Of a DNA stretch of 30,990 bases, positions 23,008 through 30,545 are shown one piece after another. Origin of the DNA: Ruminococcus sp. (GTDB lineage: Bacteria; Bacillota; Clostridia; Oscillospirales; Acutalibacteraceae); the NCBI GenBank assembly GCA_004555265.1, contig SFIQ01000015.1, positions 1-30,990 of the forward strand. Reading direction: 5' to 3'. Every line of letters starts with the position of its first letter. The stretch's first letter is position 1. The notes under the pieces were generated by a model, which was given only the letters and a program-made list of their open reading frames with translations, had not been told where the DNA came from and searched no databases. Position numbers and translations under genes: made by a program.

Positions 23008-24352
23008 CGCGTTGTTGTCGCGTGCGCGCGAATATGCGATGTTTCGTGACGGCGACCGTGTGACCGTCGGCTTTTCGGGCGGGGCGGATTCTTGTTGCCT
23101 GTTGCATTTGCTTTACACAGTACAAAACGATTTGGGAATTTCCGTTTCTGCTCTGCATGTGCACCACGGCATCCGCGGTGCAGAAGCCGACCGCGACGCC
23201 GCCTTTTGTAAGGCGTTTTGCGAAAAATACGGAATTCCGTTTGCCGTTGCTTTTGCCGATGTGCCGCAAACCGCGGCCAAAACAGGGGAAACGACCGAAG
23301 AATGTGCGCGCAGACTGCGGTATGCGGCGTTACAGAACGCGGCAGGGGAGACAGGAAAAATTGCTACCGCCCACACGGCTGACGATAACGCCGAAACCGT
23401 ACTGTGGAATTTGACGCGCGGCACGGGACTTGCGGGCTTGTGCGGTATTCCGCCCGTGCGGGAAAACATTGTGCGTCCGTTGCTGTTTTGCACGCGCGCG
23501 CAAGTGGAAGACTATTGTGCAAAAGAACATTTGGCGTTTGTGACCGACAGCACCAATTTGTCGTCTGCATACACGCGCAATCGGATTCGGCAAGCGGTTT
23601 TACCCGTTTTAAAGGAACTCAATCCCGCCGTTTTAGAGGCAGTAACGCGAATGTGCACGCATTTGCGGGCAGAAAATGAAACGGCAGAAGCCTTTTGCGA
23701 TACACTGTTACAAAATATCGATACAAACGCAATTCCGCTGAATTTGCTGAAAAATCAACCGAAAGCCCTTGCCTGCCGCGTGTTAAAGCGTGTTTTACAG
23801 GAAAAATCGGGCGGCGATATTGGTGCTGCGCATATCGATGCGGTATATGCTTTGCTGTTTCAAACGGGCAGTGTGACTTTGCCGAACGGCGTGACGGTAC
23901 GCAGTCGCGGCGGTGTGCTGGAATTTCCGAAAATGACGGAAATACAGCCGTTTTCCGTGCCGCTTTTGACGGAAAAATTCCCCGTGACGGTGTGCTTGCC
24001 GCAAGGACGGGTGGAAATTCAAAAACACACGCAAAAAGATTTACAAAATCTTCACAAAGACCTATTGGCGAATGCGGTGGATTGTGCTAAAATAAGCAAT
24101 GCTGTGTTGCGGAGTCGCCGTGCGGGCGACCGCTTTACACACGGGAGACGGGCGGTGACCAAGTCCGTTAAAAAATGGCTTAATGAATTGGGCGTGGCGC
24201 CCGAACAACGCAACGGTGTGCCGCTTTTGGCTTCGGAAAACGAAATTCTTTGGTTTGCAGGCTGCGGTGCGTCGAACACGGCAAAGCCGACCGAAAACAC
24301 AAAAGAATTTTTGGTTTTAACTTATATTTGCGGGGGAAATACGAATGAATAA
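23000..24352 (+). CDS. tilS: tRNA(Ile)-lysidine synthase
   Basis: A 450-residue enzyme that attaches lysine to C34 of the AUA-reading tRNA-Ile, an essential decoding step. The PP-loop ATPase motif FSGGADSCCLLHLL has its Ser at residue 26. HVHHGIRGAEADRD and TAHTADDNAETVLWNLTRGTGLAGL are the expected tRNA- and lysine-binding blocks, and the TilS C-terminal domain (RSRRAGDRFTHGRRAVTKSVKKW, split across its core) is present. ATG 23000 lies inside the dnaB end; the open frame extends further upstream but only within dnaB. The order tilS-hpt-ftsH is conserved in Firmicutes; hpt overlaps by 8 bases. Confidence 0.95.
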   Translation: MRNALLSRAREYAMFRDGDRVTVGFSGGADSCCLLHLLYTVQNDLGISVSALHVHHGIRGAEADRDAAFCKAFCEKYGIPFAVAFADVPQTAAKTGETTEECARRLRYAALQNAAGETGKIATAHTADDNAETVLWNLTRGTGLAGLCGIPPVRENIVRPLLFCTRAQVEDYCAKEHLAFVTDSTNLSSAYTRNRIRQAVLPVLKELNPAVLEAVTRMCTHLRAENETAEAFCDTLLQNIDTNAIPLNLLKNQPKALACRVLKRVLQEKSGGDIGAAHIDAVYALLFQTGSVTLPNGVTVRSRGGVLEFPKMTEIQPFSVPLLTEKFPVTVCLPQGRVEIQKHTQKDLQNLHKDLLANAVDCAKISNAVLRSRRAGDRFTHGRRAVTKSVKKWLNELGVAPEQRNGVPLLASENEILWFAGCGASNTAKPTENTKEFLVLTYICGGNTNE

Positions 24353-24911
24353 ATATGATATGTCTGCGGACGTCGAGCGCGTTTTGCTGTCCGAGCAGGA
24401 TTTGAAAGAAACGGTTTCGCGCATCGGTAAGGAGATTTGTCAGGATTATCAAGATAGCCGCCATCCGCTGATTTTGGTCAGCGTCTTAAAAGGCTCCGTT
24501 GTGTTTATGGGCGATTTGATGCGCGCCATTGATATTCCCTGCTTTATTGATTTTATGTCGGTTTCCAGCTACGGCGCGGGCACAACCTCGTCGGGCGTTG
24601 TAAAAATCATTAAGGATTTGGACACCAACGTCATTGAGGGCGCGGATTTGCTGTTGGTGGAGGATATTCTCGACAGCGGAAAAACGCTTTGCTATTTAAA
24701 ACAGCTTTTACAAACACGCAATCCCGCAAGCGTCAAAATTTGTACCTTGCTTGACAAGCCCGACCGCCGCACCGCACCTATCCAAGCGGATTATGTCGGT
24801 GCGACCATTCCCGACGCATTTGTTGTCGGCTATGGCTTGGATTACGCCGAGCGATACAGAAATCTGCCGTATGTCGGCATTTTAAAACCGTCGGTGTACG
24901 GCGGCGAATAA
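24345..24911 (+). CDS. hpt: Hypoxanthine phosphoribosyltransferase
   Basis: A 188-residue purine-salvage enzyme making IMP (and often GMP) from hypoxanthine (or guanine) and PRPP. The PRPP motif VEDILDSGKT is at residues 105-114, and LILVSVLKGSVVFMGDLMR and DFMSVSSYGAGTTSSG are the expected family blocks. Length is normal. The start overlaps tilS, with a GGGGG ribosome binding site within it. Position between tilS and ftsH fits the Firmicutes pattern. Confidence 0.96.
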   Translation: MNKYDMSADVERVLLSEQDLKETVSRIGKEICQDYQDSRHPLILVSVLKGSVVFMGDLMRAIDIPCFIDFMSVSSYGAGTTSSGVVKIIKDLDTNVIEGADLLLVEDILDSGKTLCYLKQLLQTRNPASVKICTLLDKPDRRTAPIQADYVGATIPDAFVVGYGLDYAERYRNLPYVGILKPSVYGGE

Positions 24912-24940
24912 AACGGAAAGAAAAAAGGAGTGAACGCCCT

Positions 24941-26968
24941 TTGAAAAAAATAGATTGGAGAGCCGTTATCCCCTATATCGCCATACCGCTTGTATTTGTG
25001 GTGTGTGTGGTGTTGTATATGAACATGGGGAAGACGACCAAAGCCAAAACCGAGTATTACGAGATTGTCAATAAGTTCGACAATCACGAAATCACCGCGT
25101 ACAACCTAAACCTCACAAGCGGCGTGCTGGAATACAAGGTTGTAGGGGACGAGACCACCTATGAGTACACCGTGCCCAATGTGAACCTGTTTGTTGAGGA
25201 TGTGCACGGGCAGGTGATGCAGTACAACCGCGACAATCCCGACGCGCAAATTCAGGTGGATTACAAATCCGGCTCGGCGAATTCCTGGTGGGTCAGCTTA
25301 CTGCCGACGGTGGCGGTGATGGTGCTGTTGACCCTTGTGATGTTCTTTATGTTCCGCAAAATGAATCAGTCTATGCAGAACGAGAACAACCGTGCCATGT
25401 CTTTCGGCAAAGCCCGCATCAAAAAGGGCGGCGACGATAAGCGCAAAACCACCTTCCAAGATGTTGCGGGTGCGGATGAGGAAAAGGAAGAACTCGAAGA
25501 AATTGTGGAATTCTTGAAAAATCCGCAGGCGTTTAATGCACTCGGTGCAAGAATTCCGAAAGGCGTGTTGCTTGTCGGCCCGCCCGGTACAGGTAAAACC
25601 TTATTGGCGCGCGCCGTTGCAGGCGAAGCCGATGTGCCGTTTTTCTCGATTTCCGGCTCGGATTTCGTGGAAATGTATGTCGGTGTCGGCGCGTCGCGTG
25701 TGCGCGATTTGTTTGACCAAGCAAAGAAAAACGCCCCGTCGATTATTTTCATTGACGAAATCGACGCTGTCGGTCGCCACAGAGGCGCCGGTATGGGCGG
25801 CGGGCATGACGAACGCGAACAAACGCTTAACCAACTGCTTGTGGAAATGGACGGTTTCGGCGCGAATGAAGGCGTTATCGTCATCGCCGCGACCAACCGT
25901 CCCGATATTTTAGACCCCGCGCTGTTGCGTCCCGGGCGCTTTGATCGCCAGGTTACGGTCAATTACCCCGATATTCGCGGCAGAGAAGATATTTTAAAGG
26001 TGCACGCCAAAGGCAAGCCCTTGGGTCCCGATGTCAATTTGGGGCAGATTGCCGGCGCAACCGTCGGCTTTACGGGTGCGGATTTGGAAAACCTTTTGAA
26101 CGAAGCGGCGCTTTTGGCGGCAAGACGCAAGAAAAAAGCCATCACCATGCCCGAAATTGAAGAAGCCACGATGAAAGTCTTGGTCGGTACGGAGAAAAAA
26201 TCGCACCGCATTACCGAGCACGACAAGGAGATTACCGCGTATCACGAGGCAGGGCACGCGGTTTCCGCCTATTATCTCGAACATCAAGACCCCGTTACGC
26301 ACATTTCCATTGTGCCGCGCGGCATGGCGGGCGGCTTTACGATGCATCAGCCCGAAAAGGACGAAATGCATTTGATGCGCTCGCGTATGCTTGACGACAT
26401 CGTTTCGTTGCTCGGCGGGCGAGTCGCGGAAAGTATTATTTTCGGCGATATTTCCACCGGCGCGTCCAACGATATTGAGCGTGCGTCCGAGGTTGCACGC
26501 AAAATGGTGACCAAATACGGTATGAGCGAAAAGCTCGGCCCGATTGCGTTTGGGCAGGATAACGACGAGGTCTTTATCGGCAAGGATTATAACCATATTC
26601 GCAACTACTCCGAAGCGGTTGCCTGCCAGATTGACAAAGAGGTCGAGGCAATCGTCCTGAACGCCTATAAGCGTACCGAGGAGATTTTGCGCACGCATAT
26701 CGACAAGCTGCATATCATTGCCAAAGCCCTTGTCGCACGCGAAAAACTCACCGGTGACGAGTTCTATATGCTGATGGACGGCAAAGAACTGCCGCCGCTG
26801 ACACCCGTTGCCGAACCGACGCCGACGGCAGACCAAGACGGTACAAACAATGCACAGCCTGCGCAAAACGGGGATACCGATGCGCCGTGTGCAGACGGCG
26901 AAGCGCCAACCGCGGCAGAACTGCCCGAGGTGCAAACGCCCCCGGCAGAGCCGCAATCCAAGGAATAA
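24941..26968 (+). CDS. ftsH: ATP-dependent zinc metalloprotease FtsH
   Basis: A 675-residue membrane AAA+ protease that removes damaged membrane and regulatory proteins. Two transmembrane helices (about residues 9-27 and 110-130) flank an extracytoplasmic domain. Walker A GPPGTGKT is at 213-220, Walker B is in SIIFIDEIDAVG, and the second region of homology follows (ATNRPDILDPALLRPGRFD). The zinc site HEAGH is at 435-439 and the third ligand is expected in SNDIERASEVA. The last roughly 60 residues are a Pro/Ala/Thr/Glu/Asp-rich low-complexity tail, as in many Clostridia. TTG 24941 is the start, with AGGAG at 24926-24930. Last gene of the run. Confidence 0.97.
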   Translation: MKKIDWRAVIPYIAIPLVFVVCVVLYMNMGKTTKAKTEYYEIVNKFDNHEITAYNLNLTSGVLEYKVVGDETTYEYTVPNVNLFVEDVHGQVMQYNRDNPDAQIQVDYKSGSANSWWVSLLPTVAVMVLLTLVMFFMFRKMNQSMQNENNRAMSFGKARIKKGGDDKRKTTFQDVAGADEEKEELEEIVEFLKNPQAFNALGARIPKGVLLVGPPGTGKTLLARAVAGEADVPFFSISGSDFVEMYVGVGASRVRDLFDQAKKNAPSIIFIDEIDAVGRHRGAGMGGGHDEREQTLNQLLVEMDGFGANEGVIVIAATNRPDILDPALLRPGRFDRQVTVNYPDIRGREDILKVHAKGKPLGPDVNLGQIAGATVGFTGADLENLLNEAALLAARRKKKAITMPEIEEATMKVLVGTEKKSHRITEHDKEITAYHEAGHAVSAYYLEHQDPVTHISIVPRGMAGGFTMHQPEKDEMHLMRSRMLDDIVSLLGGRVAESIIFGDISTGASNDIERASEVARKMVTKYGMSEKLGPIAFGQDNDEVFIGKDYNHIRNYSEAVACQIDKEVEAIVLNAYKRTEEILRTHIDKLHIIAKALVAREKLTGDEFYMLMDGKELPPLTPVAEPTPTADQDGTNNAQPAQNGDTDAPCADGEAPTAAELPEVQTPPAEPQSKE

Positions 26969-26975
26969 TCCTACC

Positions 26976-27149
26976 TAGGGTAACGGAAATAATCCGAACC
27001 ACGGTTTATCGCGGCGGATTTGCCCTTACTCTTCGTTAAAATACTCGTTAATCCGAAAGGATTCACTGCGTTTTAAGGCAACAGCGAAAGCGACAAATAT
27101 CGCTTTAATACTGCATTTTTGACGGGTTCGGATTATTACCGTTACCCTA
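26976..27149. mobile_element. MITE-like element, 170 bp, 23-bp terminal inverted repeats, TA flanks
   Basis: The ends 26978-27000 and 27125-27147 are inverted repeats matching at 22 of 23 positions (GGGTAACGG at the outer left, CCGTTACCC at the outer right). The dinucleotide TA flanks both ends (26976-26977 and 27148-27149), as expected from insertion at a TA target by an IS630/mariner-type transposase. There is no coding capacity. It lies 9 bases after the ftsH stop and before the run's terminator. It could instead be a fixed RNA structure; other genomic copies would settle this. Confidence 0.6.
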
Positions 27150-27156
27150 ACCAAGC

Positions 27157-27190
27157 AACACGGCGGGAAGTCGCTTTCCGCCGTGTTTTT
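27157..27190 (+). terminator. Rho-independent terminator after ftsH
   Basis: Arms AACACGGCGG (27157-27166) and CCGCCGTGTT (27178-27187) extend inward through further pairs to a 3-nt loop and run into T5 (27186-27190). It ends the RNase J to FtsH transcript, with the MITE-like element between it and ftsH. Confidence 0.88.
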
Positions 27191-27206
27191 CTGTGTAATT
27201 ACACAG
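27191..27206. promoter_or_regulatory. Perfect 16-bp palindrome upstream of ilvB
   Basis: CTGTGTAATTACACAG is fully self-complementary and sits directly after the ftsH terminator, about 100 bases upstream of the ilvB -35 box. It has the form of a site for a dimeric DNA-binding protein; the protein is unknown. The rest of the gap to 27306 holds only the direct repeat CATTTCGAC at 27218 and 27261. Confidence 0.4.
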
Positions 27207-27306
27207 GATTTTTCCTGCATTTCGACCAAAAACATAGGGGTGAAAATCCGCGCTTTTTGCCATTTCGACAAACTTTTTCTCTTTTGCGGCGGAACGCGCG
27301 AAAAGA

Positions 27307-27345
27307 TTGACTTTTTGCGGAAATGGGATTAGAATATATCCTAAT
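27307..27345 (+). promoter_or_regulatory. ilvB promoter with overlapping dyad
   Basis: TTGACT (27307-27312) and TAGAAT (27330-27335) are 17 bases apart. A near-perfect palindrome at 27328-27345 (ATTAG arms facing CTAAT around ATATAT) covers the -10 and probable start point, a natural place for a repressor. The leader to the ATG is only about 40 nt, too short for a T-box or leader-peptide attenuator. Confidence 0.72.
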
Positions 27346-27383
27346 ATCATGAAAATGTATAGTAGTATGGGTAGGAGAAGACT

Positions 27384-29084
27384 ATGAAACGCAATGGTTC
27401 CGAAATTATCGCCGAGGTGCTTATTGAGCACGGTGTAGATACCGTTTTCGGCTATCCCGGCGGCGCAGTTTTGAATATATATGACGCGCTGTATAAATAC
27501 AGCGACCGTATTCGCCACATTTTAACGGCGCACGAGCAAGGCGCGTCCCACGCGGCAGACGGGTACGCCCGTGCCACGGGCAAAACAGGCGTGGTCATTG
27601 CCACCAGCGGCCCCGGGGCTACCAATTTGGTTACGGGGCTTGCCACCGCGTATATGGATTCCGTGCCGATGGTTGCCATTACGGGCAATGTCAGCACTTC
27701 GCTTATCGGCAGAGATGCGTTTCAGGAAGTCTATATCACGGGTATTACCATGCCCATTACCAAGCACAACTTTATGGTGCAGGATATTTCCGAGCTTGCC
27801 GAGATTCTGCGCGAAGCGTTCAAAATCGCCAATACCGGCAGAAAAGGCCCCGTGCTTGTCGATATTCCGAAGGACATTACCGCAGCGGTCACCGATTTTG
27901 AGCCGCTTGTGCCCGCCCCGATTGTGGATAACACCGTTATCCATCACGAGCAAATCAAAGCCGTTGCCAAAATGCTCAATTCCGCCAAACGCCCGTTCAT
28001 TGAACTCGGCGGCGGCGTCACTTCGGCAAATGCGTCCGAAGAAGCACGCGCTTTGGTGCAAAAAAGCGGTGCGCCCGCGTGCCACACGCTGATGGCGGCA
28101 GGCGTTCTGGGCTATGATGAGCCCCTCAATTACGGCTTGGTCGGTATGCACGGCAGTTTTGTCACCAACAAGGCGATGGATGAAGCGGATTTGCTGATTG
28201 CCGTCGGTACGCGTTTTTCCGACCGCGTTGCTTTAAAGCCCGATGCATTTGCGAAAAATGCTAAAGTTGTGCAAATTGATATTGATTTGAGCGAAATCAA
28301 CAAGAATGTTACGGTAGATGCATACCTGACAGGCGATGTGAAAACGATTTTACAAGCGCTCTTGCCGCTTGTGGAGACGGTGGACCGCAGTGCGTGGCTT
28401 GCAGAACTCGAAACCTTTAAACAGGACGATTATATCCCGCAGGATGACCCGTCGCGCATTACGCCGCACGAGCTTGTGCAGGCGATTTGTAACGATACTG
28501 ACAAAGAGACGGTGTATGTCACCGATGTCGGTCAGCACCAAATGTGGGCGGCACAGTACCTTTCCCACACGTCGGCACGCAATTTCCTGACCAGCGGCGG
28601 TTTGGGCACAATGGGTTACGGCTACGGCGCGGCCATCGGCGCGCAAATCGCATACCCCGAAAAACGCGTGGTGCATATCACGGGCGACGGCTCGTTCCAT
28701 ATGAATTTGAACGAGGCGTGCACGGCAGTCAGTTACAATTTGCCGATTATCACCGTGATTTTTGATAACCGTGTGCTCGGTATGGTGCGCCAATGGCAAA
28801 CTTGCTTCTACGGTAAACGCTATTCCCAAACCGATCCCGAGCGTAAAACGGATTTTGTCAAGGTGATTGAAGGCTTCGGCGGCAAGGGCTACCGCGCAAC
28901 CAATCTCGCCGAGTTTAAATCGGCATACAAACAGGCACAACAAGATAATTGTCCCGTTTGGATTGACTGCACGATTGCCAAAGACGAGCGTGTATTGCCG
29001 CTTATCCCCGCGGGCAAAACGATTGACGATATTATCCTCGCGCCGAATTGCGAAACCTGTCGTCATCAGTGCTACAAAAAATAA
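27384..29084 (+). CDS. ilvB: Acetolactate synthase large subunit
   Basis: A 566-residue thiamine-diphosphate enzyme that makes 2-acetolactate or 2-aceto-2-hydroxybutyrate for valine, leucine and isoleucine. The N-terminus VDTVFGYPGGAVLNIYDAL and the AHEQGASHAADGYARATG block with the catalytic Glu are typical of the biosynthetic enzyme. The ThDP motif GDGSFHMNLNEACTA ends at NLPIITVIFDN. The C-terminus carries a small Cys cluster (NCETCRHQC) of unknown role. The regulatory subunit gene ilvN does not follow, so it lies elsewhere or is missing. Catabolic AlsS is a less likely alternative. It has its own promoter and terminator. Confidence 0.93.
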   Translation: MKRNGSEIIAEVLIEHGVDTVFGYPGGAVLNIYDALYKYSDRIRHILTAHEQGASHAADGYARATGKTGVVIATSGPGATNLVTGLATAYMDSVPMVAITGNVSTSLIGRDAFQEVYITGITMPITKHNFMVQDISELAEILREAFKIANTGRKGPVLVDIPKDITAAVTDFEPLVPAPIVDNTVIHHEQIKAVAKMLNSAKRPFIELGGGVTSANASEEARALVQKSGAPACHTLMAAGVLGYDEPLNYGLVGMHGSFVTNKAMDEADLLIAVGTRFSDRVALKPDAFAKNAKVVQIDIDLSEINKNVTVDAYLTGDVKTILQALLPLVETVDRSAWLAELETFKQDDYIPQDDPSRITPHELVQAICNDTDKETVYVTDVGQHQMWAAQYLSHTSARNFLTSGGLGTMGYGYGAAIGAQIAYPEKRVVHITGDGSFHMNLNEACTAVSYNLPIITVIFDNRVLGMVRQWQTCFYGKRYSQTDPERKTDFVKVIEGFGGKGYRATNLAEFKSAYKQAQQDNCPVWIDCTIAKDERVLPLIPAGKTIDDIILAPNCETCRHQCYKK

Positions 29085-29097
29085 AGCAGATTGCATA

Positions 29098-29131
29098 AAA
29101 ACACCTGTCGTCAGCGTATGGCAGGTGTTTT
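29098..29131. terminator. Bidirectional terminator between ilvB and dinB
   Basis: Arms AAAACACCTG (29098-29107) and CAGGTGTTTT (29122-29131) enclose a 14-nt loop, with A-rich and T-rich flanks. It serves ilvB on the plus strand and dinB on the minus strand. The present dinB frame stops inside its loop region. Confidence 0.8.
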
Positions 29132-30325
29132 CTTATTTCCCGAACGGGGAATAGGCAATACTGCGCGGCAGAACGGCGTGCTCGGGCGCACCGTGCGGAA
29201 TGGCGGTTTCGCACAACAGGCAGGCGTTGAAAATGCTGTTTTTGCCGTAGCCGAAAATAAATCGGTTTGCACGGGCGTGGCGGCATCCGTCAGCGAAATG
29301 GCGCGTACTGTCACCGCGCGCACGGGCAACTCCCAACGGTATACCGATTGAAACAACGAAAATGCGGCTTCGGCGATTTCAAACGCGCTTTGCGTCGGCA
29401 ACGGCAGGGGGTGCTGGTATTGCCGTACAAACAGCGCATTGTTTTTAATGCTGATTTGTACTGCCGTTGCCGCCAAACGCTCCGAAAACAGCCGCCGCCC
29501 GATTTCCTGCGACAGCGACAGCATCACAAGCCATACCTCGCGCGGCGTTTGTAAATCCCGCACGCAGGTGGCGCCGTGTCCGATGCTTTTGGAAACGGGC
29601 ACAAATCCGTCGGGGCACACGCGCGAGACATCCAATCCGTTCGCATACCGCCAAAGTACTTCGCCGCCCTTGCCGAATACATTTCTTAAAAACCGCACAT
29701 CACAGGCGGCAAGCTGACCGATGGTGTGTATGCCGTATTTGTTCAGTTTTTGCACGGTTGCCCGCCCACAGCCGAGCATATCCGCGGCGGGTAAATTCCA
29801 AATCTTTTCCCGAAAATCCTGCCGCGTAATTGCAGTGACCGCGTCGGGCTTTTTCATATCCGAGCCGAGTTTTGCAAAAACTTTGTTAAACGATACACCG
29901 ACCGAAACGGTCAACCCCAATTCTTTTGTGATGCGTGTACGAATATCGTGGGCGATCTGCACCCCATCCCCGAATAAGCCTTGCGAGCCGGTCACATCCA
30001 GCCATGCCTCGTCTAAGCCGAACGGCTCGATTTCGTCGGTGTAGCGACGATAGATGTCGCGCACCAATTCCGAATATTTCACATAGCGGTCGAAATGCGG
30101 CGGTACAATAATCAAATCGCGGCATTTTCGCTGTGCCTGCCAAACGGTATCACCGGTTTTTACGCCGCACCGCTTTGCCGGATCGGATTTTGCCAAAACA
30201 ATCCCGTGCCGCGCTTCCACAGAGCCCGCCACCGCTACCGCCTTGCCGCGCAGGGCTTCGTCATATAAGCATTCAATCGACGCATAGCAGTTGTTGATGT
30301 CGCTGTGCAAAATCACACGCTCCAT
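29111..30325 (-). CDS. dinB: DNA polymerase IV (DinB), probable C-terminal frameshift
   Basis: A Y-family translesion polymerase. Motifs: HSDINNCYASIE (first metal Asp), KSDPAKRCGVKTGDTVWQA, and FGLDEAWLDVTGS with the catalytic Asp-Glu pair. The helix-hairpin-helix and little-finger regions follow (VGVSFNKVFAKLGSDMKKPD, then MLGCGRATVQKLNKYGIHTIG). A clamp-binding QTDLF motif lies near the end. Start ATG 30325 is preceded by GGAGAT. After QTDLF the frame reads an unusual Ser/Thr/Pro tail to a stop at 29111, inside the terminator. One extra base at the A-run 29254-29257 would switch to a frame ending at 29133, just before the terminator, with codons more like the genome. So 404 residues as read, possibly about 397 if corrected. 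Confidence 0.9.
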   Translation of the reverse strand: MERVILHSDINNCYASIECLYDEALRGKAVAVAGSVEARHGIVLAKSDPAKRCGVKTGDTVWQAQRKCRDLIIVPPHFDRYVKYSELVRDIYRRYTDEIEPFGLDEAWLDVTGSQGLFGDGVQIAHDIRTRITKELGLTVSVGVSFNKVFAKLGSDMKKPDAVTAITRQDFREKIWNLPAADMLGCGRATVQKLNKYGIHTIGQLAACDVRFLRNVFGKGGEVLWRYANGLDVSRVCPDGFVPVSKSIGHGATCVRDLQTPREVWLVMLSLSQEIGRRLFSERLAATAVQISIKNNALFVRQYQHPLPLPTQSAFEIAEAAFSLFQSVYRWELPVRAVTVRAISLTDAATPVQTDLFSATAKTAFSTPACCAKPPFRTVRPSTPFCRAVLPIPRSGNKKTPAIR

Positions 30326-30342
30326 TTTCCCATCTCCAAACA

Positions 30343-30394
30343 GAACATTTGTTCGTGTATCTGCAATTATACCGAACAAATGTTCTTATGTCAA
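30343..30394 (-). promoter_or_regulatory. SOS-controlled dinB promoter with two LexA-type boxes
   Basis: On the minus strand TTGACA (30394-30389) and TATAAT (30371-30366) are exactly 17 bases apart, a full consensus promoter. A LexA-type dyad, GAACAAATGTTC on the plus strand (30374-30385), fills the spacer. A second, GAACATTTGTTC (30343-30354), lies just past the expected start point. The 14-base sites including flanking C/G and T/A are exact reverse complements. Gram-positive LexA boxes have the form CGAACnnnnGTTCG. Confidence 0.88.
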
Positions 30395-30453
30395 CGGAAA
30401 AATATAGGAAAGCAAGACGGCACAAACGCAAAGTCCCAAAAAACGGACAGAAA

Positions 30454-30487
30454 ATGCACCCTGCAAGTGTTCTCATGCAGGGTGCAT
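30454..30487. repeat. Palindromic hairpin, 12-bp arms
   Basis: ATGCACCCTGCA (30454-30465) pairs perfectly with TGCAGGGTGCAT (30476-30487) around a 10-nt loop. No U-tract follows and no gene ends nearby, so it is probably a palindromic repeat unit rather than a terminator. Bases 30395-30453 show nothing else. Confidence 0.6.
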
Positions 30488-30545
30488 TAGTAGTACAGGG
30501 GAGAAATGTATTCAATGCGCGTAGAGTGCATTGAAGGTGCATAGG

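Noticed and set aside
27207..27383. T-box or leader-peptide attenuator upstream of ilvB
   Set aside because: The promoter leaves only about 40 nt of leader, and no T-box consensus or run of branched-chain codons is seen.
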